In this document: positions 39,904 to 50,110 of the stretch, one piece after another
Position numbering within the stretch: position 1 is the stretch's first letter
How the letters are laid out: each line of letters opens with the position of its first letter
Assembly: GCA_016717325.1 (NCBI GenBank)
Contig: JADKFV010000003.1
Location: 124,001 to 188,000, forward strand
Length of the DNA: 64,000 nt
Direction: 5' to 3'
Source of the DNA: Bacteroidota bacterium
GTDB lineage: Bacteria; Bacteroidota; Bacteroidia; AKYH767-A; OLB10
The notes under the pieces: model-generated
What the model was told of the DNA's origin: nothing
Database searches by the model: none
Seen by the model: only the letters and a program-made list of their open reading frames with translations
Made by a program: the position numbers and the translations under genes

Positions 39904-40665
39904 ATGAAAAACTCACTAAACAGATTTTCAAGCAGGGTCGAAAACTATGTAAAGTATCGGCCGCATTATCCCGTTGAGCTAATTTCATTTTTGAAGGATA
40001 AAAAAATTCTTACATCGAAAAGTGTGATTGCCGATATTGGAAGTGGAACAGGAATTTCGAGCGAGTTGTTTTTGAAAAACGGAAATGTTGTTTTTGGTGT
40101 TGAACCGAATATGGAGATGCGTAAAGCAGCAGAGAAAAGTTTAGCAGTTTTTTCAAATTTTAAAAGCGTTGATGGAACTGCTGAAGAAACAACATTAGAA
40201 AACCAGATGGTGGATATTATTGTTACAGGGCAGGCATTTCATTGGTTTGATTTAGAGAAATGTAAAATAGAGTTTAAACGAATATTAAATCCAAAGGGAA
40301 CTGTTGTGTTAATATGGAATGATAGAAGAACACAATCGACACCATTCTTAATTGGCTACGAAAATTTGCTGCAAACTTTTGGAACTGATTATAGAGAAGT
40401 GGATCATAAGAACATAGATGAAAAAGTTTTCAATAATTTCTTTGGTGAAGGAAATTTCAAATCGAAATCATTCGAAAATTTCCAGCATTACGATTATAAT
40501 TCATTAGAAGGTAGATTACTATCTTCTTCTTACGTTCCTGATGAAGGGCATCATAACTATCAACCAATGATTAATGCACTTAAAGAATTATTCATACACT
40601 ACCAACATGACAACACAGTAACTATTGAATATGATACTATTGTATACTATGGAAAATTAATATGA
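39904..40665 (+). CDS. Class I SAM-dependent methyltransferase
   Basis: A 253-residue protein with the Methyltransf_11-type core: VENYVKYRPHYP, ADIGSGTGISSELFL (SAM loop), FGVEPNMEMRKAAE, GTAEETTLENQMVDIIVTGQ, FHWFDLEKCKIEFKRIL and VVLIWNDR. The substrate is unknown. It lies in the riboswitch operon 71 bp after the MnmD-like gene. Its TGA stop overlaps an ATG at 40662 (ATGA), suggesting translational coupling to metH. Confidence 0.85.
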   Translation: MKNSLNRFSSRVENYVKYRPHYPVELISFLKDKKILTSKSVIADIGSGTGISSELFLKNGNVVFGVEPNMEMRKAAEKSLAVFSNFKSVDGTAEETTLENQMVDIIVTGQAFHWFDLEKCKIEFKRILNPKGTVVLIWNDRRTQSTPFLIGYENLLQTFGTDYREVDHKNIDEKVFNNFFGEGNFKSKSFENFQHYDYNSLEGRLLSSSYVPDEGHHNYQPMINALKELFIHYQHDNTVTIEYDTIVYYGKLI

Positions 40666-43600
40666 CACAAAAAGAAAACAGAATTTATATGACAGATATC
40701 AGAGAAGAATTAAAAAAACGAATATTGGTAATCGATGGTGCAATGGGCACTATGATTCAACGCTATAAATTAGAAGAAGCAGATTATCGTTGCGATCGTT
40801 TTAAAGATTGGAAGAGCGATTTAAAAGGCAACAATGATTTGCTTTCGCTCACGCGTCCCGACATTATTAAAAATATTCACTTAGAATATTTAAATGCCGG
40901 TGCAGATATCATTGAAACCAACACCTTTAATGCACAAAAATTTCACTGGCTGATTACCACATGGAAGATTTGGCTTATGAATTAAATTACGAATCGGCAA
41001 AAATTGCGAAGCAAGCAGTTGAAGAGTTTAAAGTTCAAAGTTTAAAGTTTAAAGTTGAGCAACCTGAAACTTCAAACCTGAAACTTCAAACTAAATATGT
41101 TGCAGGCGCACTTGGCCCAACAAATCGTACACTTTCTCTGTCACCAAAAGTTTCAGACCCTGGTTATCGTGCTGTAACTTTTGACGAAGTTGTTGATGCT
41201 TATTCAGAACAAGTTAGAGGCCTAATAGATGGTGGTGTTGATTTACTTTTGGTTGAAACTATTTTCGATACGCTGAATTCAAAAGCGGCATTAGTAGCCA
41301 TTCAAAATGTGTTTGAAGAGAAAAATGTTTCGTTGCCTATTATGATTTCGGGTACGATAACCGATGCCAGTGGAAGAACTTTATCAGGACAAACTGTTGA
41401 AGCCTTTTTAAATTCGGTATCGCATGTTGATTTATTAAGCATCGGTTTAAACTGTGCGTTGGGTGCAAAAGAGATGCGTCCTTATCTCGAAGAACTTTCA
41501 GAGAAAGCGCCATTCTTTATCAGTGCATATCCAAATGCCGGTTTGCCAAATCAATTTGGTGAGTATGATGAAACGCCACATCAAATGTGTGTGCAGATTG
41601 ACGATTTTCTGGAAAGTAATTTCATTAATATTGTTGGTGGTTGTTGCGGTACTACCCCTGACCATATACGTCATATTGCAGAGCATGCGGCTAGACATAA
41701 GCCCAGAGAAATTCCTGTAATAGAACCTTATTTACGCTTAAGTGGACTAGAAGCTGTTACATATCGTCCCGATTCTAACTTTATGAATGTAGGCGAACGA
41801 ACCAATGTAACCGGCTCTAAAAAGTTCCTGCGTTTAATTAAAGAAGAAAAGTATGAAGAAGCTTTAAGCGTTGCACGAGAGCAAGTTGATGGTGGCGCAC
41901 AAGCCATTGATGTAAATATGGATGAAGGCATGCTGGATGCGAATTATGCAATGACAAAATTTTTAAACCTTATCGCTTCCGAACCAGATATTTCAAAAGC
42001 ACCTTTGATGATTGACTCATCAAAATTTGAAGCCATTGAATCAGGATTAAAATGCTCACAAGGAAAATCAATTGTAAATTCCATTTCCTTAAAAGGTGGT
42101 GAAGAACAATTTATCCGTGAAGCAAAAACAGTAAAAAAATACGGTGCAGCTGTTATTGTAATGTTGTTTGATGAACAAGGTCAGGCTGACACCACACCAC
42201 GAAGAATTGAAATTGCAAAACGTGCATATGATATACTGACAAACGTTGTGGGTTTCCCTGCACAGGATATTATTTTCGATCCAAATATTTTTCCGGTTGC
42301 CACCGGAATGGAAGAGCATCGTCAAAATGCTGTGAGTTATTTTGAAGCTACAAAGTGGATTAAAGAAAATTTACCTCATGCAAAAATTTCAGGTGGAGTA
42401 AGTAATGTTTCGTTTTCTTTCCGTGGAAACGACCATGTGCGCGAAGCCATTCATGCAGCCTTTTTATACCATGCTGTAAAAAATGGAATGGATATGGGAA
42501 TTGTAAATCCATCGCAATTAATCGTGTATGACGAAATTGAAAAAGAGCTTTTAGAATTGGTTGAGGATGTTTTGCTGGATAGAAATCCTGATGCGACCGA
42601 ACGTTTAATTACTCATGCCGAAAAAGTAAGAGGCGCTGGAAAAGAAAAAGATGTTAGAGAAGAAGAATGGCGACACGGTACTGTTGAAGATCGCATTTCG
42701 CATTCGTTGGTAAAAGGCATTACTGATTTTATTGAAACAGATATTGAAGAAGCACGATTGAAATACGAAAAGCCTTTGCACATCATTGAAGGACCGTTAA
42801 TGGTTGGGATGAATGTAGTTGGCGATTTATTTGGCGCAGGTAAAATGTTCTTACCACAAGTAGTAAAGAGTGCGCGCGTGATGAAAAAAGCTGTAGCTTA
42901 TTTAGAGCCCTATCTAGCCCCCCCGCCCCCCGAAGGGGGGAGCATTGAAAGCTCCGCTAAGAAGCAAGGATATGAAACTGCAGATCCAGTGCTTTATGGT
43001 TTGTTGAAGTCGTTTGTAAAAAAACACAGAAGCAAACCTACTGATGCAGAAAATGTTTTTTGGCAATTAGTTCGAGGAAAAAAATTAGAAGGATATAAAT
43101 TCAGAAGGCAGCATATTATTGGAAGTTATATTGCAGATTTTGTTTGCCTAACTGAAAATTTGGTCATTGAAATTGATGGGTTAATTCATCAGCTTCCTGA
43201 AAATAAAGAAAGTGATGAACAACGGACACAATGGCTAAAATCCAACGGGTTTAAAATTTTGCGTTTTACAAACGAACAAGTGCTCGGAAGTCCCGATACA
43301 GTTTTAGAAAAAATTCTTGCTGAAATTAAACTTACACCGGAACGGTGAACCCCCCTTCGGGGGGCAGGGGGGCCGGGAAGGGGAAAGTTTTATTAGCTAC
43401 AGTAAAGGTGATGTACATGATATTGGAAAAAATATTGTTGGCGTGGTGATGGCTTGTAACGGTTACGATATAGTCGATATGGGCGTGATGGTTTCCTGTG
43501 ATAAAATTTTCGCGAAAGCAAGAGAAGAACAAGTAGACATAATTGGCTTAAGCGGATTGATTACTCCATCATTAGATGAAATGGTACACGTTGCAAAAGA

Positions 43601-45374
43601 AATGACGCGCGAAGGTTTTACCATTCCATTATTGATAGGTGGTGCAACAACAAGCATGGTGCATACAGCCGTAAAGATTGAACCGCATTATGCGCATACA
43701 GTAGTGCATGTTAATGATGCATCGCGCAGTGTGCCTGTGGTAAGTAACTTATTATCGAAAGACAACAGAGAAAAATATGTTGCCGAAATAAAAGCGCAGC
43801 ACATTCGCACCCGCGAATACCATAAAGCCGATCGAGCAAAGAGTAATTATCTTACGATTGAAAAAGCAAGAGAAAACCGCCATACCCTAACCCTCTCCAA
43901 AGGAGAGGGAACAGCTACAGCCATTCCCAATATTTTACATGAGGATTATAAAATTGCATACTGCGATTCTATAGAAGGCAGATTAAGTGGCGCATACTCG
44001 CTCCCTTCGGTAGGGCTGGGGTGGGCCGATTATCCACTTGCAGAAATTGCAACACTAATTGACTGGACACCGTTTTTTATCAGTTGGGAAATGAAAGGCA
44101 GCTATCCGAAAATTTTAGATGATGCCGAACGCGGAGAAGAGGCAAGAAAACTTTTTGCTGATGCACAAAACATGTTGCAAAAAATCATCGCTGAAAAATG
44201 GTTAACGGCCAAAGCTGTGATTGGAATATTTCCTGCATACAGTGATGGTGATGATATTCACCTCACCCCTAACCCCTCTCCATTAGAGAGGGGAACGATC
44301 TCCGAAGAAAAATTTGTGTTTCATACTTTGAGGCAGCAATCGCAAAAGGCTGAAGGGCAAAGGAATGTTGCGTTGGCAGATTTTATTAAATCAAAAAACC
44401 TCACCCCTAACCCCTCTCCGAAAGAGAGGGGAACAGAAGTGTTTATTCAAGACAAAGTTTTTCTAACTCCATTTCCCAAGTGGAAACTTTTAAAAGAGTT
44501 TGGAAGGAAAAACAGAAAAGAACCAACCCCTGCGGAGGATTTACTTTGGCAAAATGTTAGAAATAATAATCTTGGAAATAAATTTAGAAGACAACATTCA
44601 ATAGATGACTTTATTGTTGATTTTGTTTGTTTGGAAAAAAAATTAATTGTTGAATTAGATGGTGAAATTCACATTAGTCAAAAAGAGTATGATGCAGGAA
44701 GGACTTATGAATTACAAGAAATTGGTTTTAAAGTAATACGCTTTACAAATAATGAGGTTTTAGAAAATATATCTTTTGTTTTAGATAGAATTAGTAAAGA
44801 GCTAATCAGTAATTCTCCCCTCTCTTTCGGAGAGGGGCCGGGGGTGAGGTTAAATAAAAGCAAGGATTTCATCGGCACCTTTGCTTTAAGCACCGGTTTC
44901 GGAATTGAAAAATGGATTGAAAAATTTGAAGCTGATCACGATGATTATTCTTCAATTATGTTGAAGGCATTAGCAGACAGATTAGCCGAAGCGTTTGCAG
45001 AGTTGATGCACAAGAAAGTGCGTACTGAATTTTGGGGTTATGCTGCTGAAGAAAATTTAACGGATCAGGAAATCATCAAAGAAAAATATCAGGGTATTCG
45101 TCCTGCGCCCGGCTATCCGGCACAGCCCGATCATACTGAAAAAATAACGCTGTGGAAGTTGATGGATGTTGAAAAAAATACCGGTATTAAACTTACAGAA
45201 AGTTTAGCCATGTATCCAACAGCAGCAGTTAGCGGTTTATACTTCGCACATCCCGATGCGCATTATTTCTCCATCGGAAAAATTGAAAAAGATCAGGTTG
45301 TAGATTATGCACGCAGAAAAAATATGAAAGTGGAAGATGTTGAAAGATGGCTTGGTAGTGTGTTGGCTTATTGA
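40662..45374 (+). CDS. metH: Cobalamin-dependent methionine synthase MetH with in-frame element insertions and three frameshifts
   Basis: Transfers a methyl group from methyltetrahydrofolate via cobalamin to homocysteine. Domains in order: homocysteine domain (VIDGAMGTMIQRY, zinc Cys in GLNCALG and GGCCGTTPDH), pterin domain (FMNVGERTNVTGSKKFLRL), cobalamin cap, B12 Rossmann domain with GDVHDIGKN (His ligand), and activation domain (RPAPGYPAQPDH). Start is 40662 (ATGA overlap) or 40689 (MTDIREELKKRI). One base is missing at about 40945 (A5 for A6), one near 43335, and one at about 43404 (GTAAAGG for GTAAAAGG). With these restored, one frame of about 1560 codons results. The excess over the usual ~1225 is accounted for by six insertions annotated separately. 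Controlled by the SAM-I riboswitch. Confidence 0.9.
41026..41092 (+). repeat. GTTTAAAGTT-type palindromic repeat inserted in metH
   Basis: AAAGTTTAAAGTTTAAAGTT faces the inverted AAACTTCAAACCTGAAACTT. It is translated as FKVQSLKFKVEQPETSNLKL between KQAVEEF and KYVAGALGPT, where the MetH family has only a few residues. Read in frame. Confidence 0.75.
42914..43377 (+). mobile_element. DUF559 nuclease element A with inverted GC-rich ends, inside metH
   Basis: The left end at 42914-42943 (CTAGCCCCCCCGCCCCCCGA + AGGGGGGAGC) is the inverse, with few mismatches, of the right end at 43347-43377. Each end contains its own CCCCCCGAAGGGGGG-type hairpin. Between them lies a DUF559 domain (about 43018-43325): PTDAENVFWQLVRGKKLEG, YKFRRQHIIGSYIADFVCL, LVIEIDGLIHQL, FKILRFTNEQVL. 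The probable PD-(D/E)XK residues are D of IADFV, E of VIEIDG and the preceding R/Q. It sits in the linker between the cobalamin cap (KKAVAYLEPYL) and B12 domain (KGKVLLATV). It is 464 bp long, one base short of in-frame. Confidence 0.85.
43881..43914 (+). repeat. Short palindromic repeat in metH, CCCTCTCC/GGAGAGGG
   Basis: CCTAACCCTCTCCAAAGGAG and AGGGAACAG form a hairpin-like unit of the same type as the ends of the element at 44397-44852. It is translated HTLTLSKGEGTAT in the linker after the B12 domain (KARENR) and keeps frame. Confidence 0.75.
43998..44027 (+). repeat. Short GC-rich repeat in metH, CTCCCTTCGGTAGGG
   Basis: CTCCCTTCGGTAGGGCTGGG + GTGGGCC resembles one end of the GC-rich palindromic family. 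It encodes YSLPSVGLGWAD in frame just before the conserved DYPLAEIATLIDWTPFF of the activation domain. Confidence 0.6.
44261..44297 (+). repeat. Short palindromic repeat in metH, solo terminal repeat
   Basis: CCTCACCCCTAACCCCTCTC + CATTAGAGAGGGGAACG is a near copy of the left terminal repeat of the nuclease element that begins 100 bp downstream (44397). Encodes LTPNPSPLERGT in frame in a loop of the activation domain (GDDIH ... EEKFVFHTLRQQ). Confidence 0.8.
44397..44852 (+). mobile_element. DUF559 nuclease element B with 40-bp terminal inverted repeats, in frame in metH
   Basis: The left end at 44397-44436 and the right end at 44813-44852 are inverse 40-bp copies with only a few mismatches, each with an internal CCTCTCCGAAAGAGAGG hairpin. 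The element is exactly 456 bp (152 codons) and is read through without a stop. Inside, about 44500-44805, is a DUF559 domain: PTPAEDLLWQNVRNNNLGN, KFRRQHSIDDFIVDFVCL, LIVELDGEIHI, FKVIRFTNNEVLENI. Catalytic-type residues (D of IVDFV, E of IVELDG) are kept. Flanks TAAATCAAAA and TAAATAAAAG could be a target duplication. MetH sequence resumes with KSKDFIGTFALSTGFGIE. Confidence 0.9.
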
Positions 45375-45438
45375 TGAAAAATTAAAATTTTGGGCGCTGG
45401 GTTCATTTCTAAAACGGACACTGGAACTACATCATTTC

Positions 45439-45897
45439 TTATTTATGTTTTTTCCAATACCGGTTTCCATAACTACAAAAAATTTCCTCGCCTGCTTTAA
45501 TATTCCGTTTTGCTATCAAACAAACTTTGTGGTTTTCGTCTAAGGCGATTGTTGCATTGTTTTTAAATTTCGATTTCGATAAGCCTTCGGCATCATTGGC
45601 ATATTTTGCAAAACAAGCTGTGTTCATTGAGTCCATGGTGCTGCCATCTATCATCATTATGAAATATTTATCATCGCCTTTATGCTCACGCAATTTGGCT
45701 TCTGCAGGCGATAATATTTCACCTTCGAACTTTGCAATAACTTCTTCTTTGTAAATTTTAATGGCTGTAAACAATCCTTTGCCGGCATTTTTTACTTGCG
45801 AAATTTAGCAGTACAAATAATCGCTTTCAGGTGCGGCAATATCATCATCATTATTTTGCAAGGCTTTATTTTTGTTTGTGGCAGGAGTCTTTGTCAA
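45439..45897 (-). pseudogene. SET-domain protein with in-frame stop
   Basis: Reading 45774-45439 gives the C-terminal part of a SET domain: IYKEEVIAKFEGEILSPAEA, FIMMIDGSTMDSMNTACFAK, YANDAEG (NHxxxPN-like position), and GEEIFCSYGNRYW (the conserved GEEL..YG end). Upstream the same frame reads NDDDIAAPESDYLYC, then TAA at 45805-45807, then ISQVKNAGKGLFTA. The stop probably replaces a Lys codon (AAA to TAA). A TTG at 45895-45897 is a possible start. SET enzymes methylate lysine with SAM; the bacterial substrate is unknown. Convergent with metH. Confidence 0.7.
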
Positions 45898-45993
45898 TTA
45901 GGATTGAAATTTATTTGCTTTTATTTCTCCGATTTAGTTTAACAGCAAAATTTATTAATCTGATCAAATAAAGATGTAATTCAAATAAAAAAG

Positions 45994-46020
45994 TTGACAC
46001 CGCTTTTTTGTATACTTTTG
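45994..46020 (+). promoter_or_regulatory. Bacteroidota-type promoter for the small lipoprotein
   Basis: TTG at 45994-45996 and TACTTTTG at 46013-46020 with a 16-base spacer match the -33/-7 elements. The ATG of the lipoprotein lies 26 bp downstream. Confidence 0.55.
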
Positions 46021-46045
46021 CTTCGTCACCAACGTTTGTTATACA

Positions 46046-46192
46046 ATGAAAAAAATAAAATTCAACACGAAGTTTTTCATCTTGATTATTTGCATCGTTT
46101 CCGTTTTGAGCAGTTGCAAATTATTCAAAAAGAAATGTGACTGCCCAAAGTTTGGTAAGTATGAAATAAACACGGTGAAGAAAAATAGTTAA
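46046..46192 (+). CDS. Small lipoprotein, 48 residues
   Basis: MKKIKFNTKFFILIICIVSV followed by LSSCKLFKKKCDCPKFGKYE and ten more residues to a TAA. The hydrophobic helix and the lipobox-like VLSSC make it a lipoprotein. The basic stretch KLFKKKCDCPK is typical of tiny Bacteroidota lipoproteins of unknown role. A promoter-like sequence precedes it. Confidence 0.7.
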   Translation: MKKIKFNTKFFILIICIVSVLSSCKLFKKKCDCPKFGKYEINTVKKNS

Positions 46193-46201
46193 GCAAGAAT
46201 T

Positions 46202-48306
46202 CTAATGCTGACAACCATTTATTAAATCCACATTCGAAACAGCAATCTTTGCTGTTTTGCTAAAACCTTCACCCTCCATTTTTACAATATATATTGCTGG
46301 CGAAAAATGGTGCACATCAATTTCAAATGTGGTTTCGCCTTCTGCAAATTGCTTTGAGCCAAATTGCTTTACCATTTTTCCGTTCAAGTCAAAAATTTCT
46401 GTGCTGAGTCTAACACTGTTAGGTAAGTTTACCGTTACAGTTTTTATATGTTGATCGGCAGTAGGGGTTGTGCGCAACTCACTCGGGTCGGGCAATGCCG
46501 ATAAAGGCCCGTTATCCCATGGAGTGAAATTCCCTGTAAATAACACTATCGGGTTCGAGCACAAATATGCTTTGCCGGTGTTATCATAAACGGTAACGCG
46601 AACAAAAGAAGATTGGCTTAAGTCGAGTACCGGTGGATGTTGAGGATCGAAAACAACATCATATGCAAGGTATGTAACATTGAGTCCGGTTTTTAATAAA
46701 CCATGAGTATATTTAAAAACTGAACCCTGTAAAGGGTTTTTAACAATGACATCTAATGGTGCTGCTAAAGTACCTTGAAGTATTGCACGATCGCCCATTT
46801 CGGCATTGGCCACTCGCATATTTATATTGCCATTATATTTAAAATTATCGCCAAAGAATATACGGCCTTTTTTCATATTCTTTATTAGATTCTCCGATGT
46901 GGAATCTTCACTTTGAACCCATGTGCTGAGATTGTTATCGATAGCAAACCAATTTCCACCATGACGATCGCCAACTGCCGTACCATACAAGAATAAAGAG
47001 TTTGCTGTAAGTTTGTCCCATAATAATAAATGATGTTCGAGGTCGCAATCCCCACGTTGTAAATAACCTACTTCAAGCAAATCAGAACCAAATCCATTTA
47101 CACCTAGCATGTATAAAGCAGTAGCATCTGTTAGCGAATCTTGAAATTGGGTTGTCCCTAACACATAACGCCCGGCACCGAAAGGATGGTTATACGAAAC
47201 AACTCCACCTGCGTTTTTTACAGTTTGAACAAATGCTTGAGCAGTTGTATTGTAAACTGAACTATCATACATAAAATTTTTAACGGCAAGGCTTTCAGGT
47301 ACAAATGCATTGAAATGTGTTTTACTGTTATTCAGATAATCAAACGAAAACTCCACGCCCATATATTGTTGTTTTACAGGATAGCGTGCTTCGTAAATAT
47401 TACCAAAGTCGCGAATTTTTGCCATTGATGTGCATAAGATTTTTGCAATGAATATATATTCATATTGGCAAATTTTCCTGTAACACTTGCATTGTTTTTA
47501 CTTTCAACCCTTGGATGATAATCGCTTATCACATTATCTTCGCCATCTAAAAGGTACGATGCATCGGCCGCAATATTTAGTACCAAATGGTTCCATGAAT
47601 TATTTGTTACTGGTTTGTTTATTGTCACTGTAACGCTATCGGTTGTGCTTATCGAAAAAGGGGTGGTGTTGGCATCTACAAAATTGTAAACTATTTTTTC
47701 TTGTTTGTTTTTAGAATTTACAGCATGATAATCAAGGTAAATAATATATTGTACTTTGCGGTTGGTAAGGCTATTTAAACCTGTCGCAAAAAGGTCGAAT
47801 TCAAAAATTGGTTCGCTGCACAATGGTCGAACAAATGTTCCGGTACCTGCCAATAACTGTGCTTTGCCTCGGGGGTATGCTTCTAAATAACCAATAATGC
47901 CTGAATTGTCAGCGTTTATATTTAGATTCAAACTGGAGTCTGTCACGCTTACATTGTAGGTTCCTGTGCCAATGTACTTATCTACTATCCATTTCAATGG
48001 TTCCGAAGCATCGGGGGCTGTTAGCCCATCTACCTGACTTAATCCCGGATTCCATACTCCGTTTACAAAATTAAATTCGGATGTATTGTATTGATGAAAC
48101 GAATGCATATGATCGCTCCACCACAACACATCTAAATTTGTCGAATCAGCATAAAAACTATGGTATTGCATACTTCCTGGAATATCGTGACCATTGTGGT
48201 TCGATATACCGTGAATGTGCATTTGCACGCAGTAGGGATTCAATGATGTTTGCGCATTTAACTGGAGGCTGCAAAATACAATGCCCAAGAGTAAATATCT
48301 TTTCAT
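46202..48306 (-). CDS. PHP-like metal-dependent secreted protein with T9SS tail (frameshifted)
   Basis: Start at 48306 (MKRYLLLGIVFCSLQLNAQ) gives a clean signal peptide. Histidine motifs of PHP-type phosphoesterases are present: VQMHIHGISNHNGHD, VLWWSDHMHSFHQ, VSYNHPFGAG and TAVGDRHGGNWFA. A jelly-roll-like insertion lies between the first two and the rest. The tail (IKTVTVNLPNSVRLSTEIFD...PAIYIVKMEGEG) is a T9SS sorting domain. One extra base near 47400 shifts the frame (KSYAHQ then AKIRDFGNIYEARYPV). Restored length is about 700. The substrate is unknown. Confidence 0.75.
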
Positions 48307-48515
48307 TTCTTTTATTAACTTTTTTGGAGAACGCAAATGTAGTTATTATTTGGCTTTTTTGCTTGCTTATAACTCATTAGCCAATTTTTCTTTAGCTTAT
48401 TTTTTTGTTTAAGCAAAGCATTGATGTGTCATTTTTTTTATAATACTTCATAGCTTGAATAACATTAATTTATTGAAATGGTTTTTATAATATTTAATTG
48501 TTGACAAAATAAAGT

Positions 48516-49726
48516 TTAACTCATTTCTACTTTAGTTCTAATGTTTTTTAGCGGCTTACTTCTTCGATTGTTTTTTGTAACATTATTATAAAGTTGCTCA
48601 TATGCTTTGGCTATTACTGATGATTTAAATTCTTCCTTTACTACTTTAACTCCATTTGCGCTCATGCATTTTTTTTCGGCAAGAGTGAGATTATAGTAAT
48701 GGTTCAATCTATCGGCCAAGTTTTGTTCGTTGGTGTCGAATACCAGTCCACATCTGTGTTTTAACACTATTGGAAAAATGTTTACTTTGTTCGAGATTAG
48801 CACCGGCACACCGTTGGCAAGTGATTCAACTACTACCAATCCAAAATTTTCCTGATGACTTGGTAATACCAGCAGTGCGTATTTTTGCAAAGTAGCATCT
48901 CTTTGCAAGGGATCCAGTTTACCTTTAAATTTTATTTGGCTTTTCAGCTTGTGTTTTTCAATTAACTTTTTCAATTCGGGCATAAAGTTATCATCATCTT
49001 CGCCATAAATATCGAGGGTAAATTTTATGCCATAAGTATTTAAAAGTGCAATGGCTTTAATAAGAATATCGAGTCCTTTTTTGCGATTGATTCGGCCAAG
49101 AGAAACCAGATTGGTTGAGTTTAAAGCATCATCATTTATGCCTATTATTTTTTCTGTGGTATGAAACAAATAAGAAACAATTGTGGGCTTACATCCCCTG
49201 GGTAAAATCGAATTGTTGTATTCTTCGTAGGTGGTAAATTGCATGTAGTTTGCTCCCCTCAACAAATAATTGTCCCAAATGTATCGGTGTATTTTTTTTG
49301 CTGTGGCTGTTCGGCTAAGCGAATATCTGTCAAGCATACCATGTGTTGTAACTATATATGGCATTTTGTTTTCAAATGCAAACTGCATACCTGCCCGCGA
49401 AAAATAGTTGAATACGGAATGTACATGCACCACATCGGCACCTATAAATTGCTTGAGATATTTTTTTAAAGCGCTGCAATAAAAATATTTCTTGCTAAAA
49501 AAGTTTAATCCCGATGGCAGGTAGTGCACCCTCACTCCGTTTTGAACTTGTAAAACGGTTTCTTTGCTTGAGAATAAGGGTTTATCATCAGATTGATTGA
49601 GAGTTACCACATCGATTTCATATCCGAAAGTGTTGGCTAAAATTTCTGCTTGTCCGTAATGCATTTCGGTGGTCCGCCATAAAACCAGGCAGGTTTATAG
49701 TATGGCGTAATGAAAAGTAAACGCAT
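48516..49726 (-). CDS. GT4-family glycosyltransferase (N-terminus frameshifted)
   Basis: A retaining glycosyltransferase, GT-B fold. The second domain has LVSLGRINRKKGLDILIKAI, LDIYGEDDD and the E-x7-E motif in HQENFGLVVVESLANGVPV. From 49726 the frame reads MRLLFITPYYKPAWFYGGP, and one missing A near 49672 (CCACCGAAATG) makes it lose frame before EMHYGQAEILANTFGYEIDV. The visible downstream start at 49664 would truncate the N-terminal nucleotide-binding loop. Restored length is about 403. Likely in polysaccharide or lipid glycan assembly. Confidence 0.85.
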
Positions 49727-49749
49727 ATTGTTTATAGTATAAAAAAAAA

Positions 49750-49775
49750 CAAATGTATGTTATTATATTATACAA
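49750..49775 (-). promoter_or_regulatory. Possible promoter for the glycosyltransferase gene
   Basis: On the minus strand TTG and TACATTTG are spaced by 15 bases, ending 24 bp before the ATG at 49726. Spacing is short for the consensus. Confidence 0.4.
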
Positions 49776-50084
49776 GCTCTATCGAATCAATAGTAATCTG
49801 ATGCTATTATTGGCGAATATTGAAATACACACGATTCACAACATGTTTGTTTTTGGTCATTAGTAACTACTTAGAACGAATATCCACTTTTTTCTTTCAT
49901 GCAATTTGTTGAATTCTCGGTCTGAGTGTGTGATTGTTTCACTATCATTATTTTTGGTCTATTTGTTTTAAGTATGGTCATCGAATTCTTTTATCTACAT
50001 TTTATAAGGACTAAAATGAAGTATTATATTTTTCAAAGTTTTAATATTTGATGCATGTTTTCGAAAAGCATTATTATGTTATCA
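49776..50084. other. Intergenic stretch between divergent genes
   Basis: No gene, RNA or repeat recognised. TACATTTG at 50085-50092 may be the -7 box of the MFS gene that starts at 50111. Confidence 0.4.
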
Positions 50085-50110
50085 TACATTTGCAACATTA
50101 TCATCAATAT

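Noticed and set aside
43317..43406. Separate start for the second half of metH at a TTG
   Set aside because: No ribosome site, and the frame before GDVHDIGKN translates the GC-rich repeat; one-base losses explain the break better.
42914..44852. Inteins as the explanation for the metH inserts
   Set aside because: No splicing-block motifs (N-terminal Cys/Ser block A, C-terminal HN) are present at the junctions.
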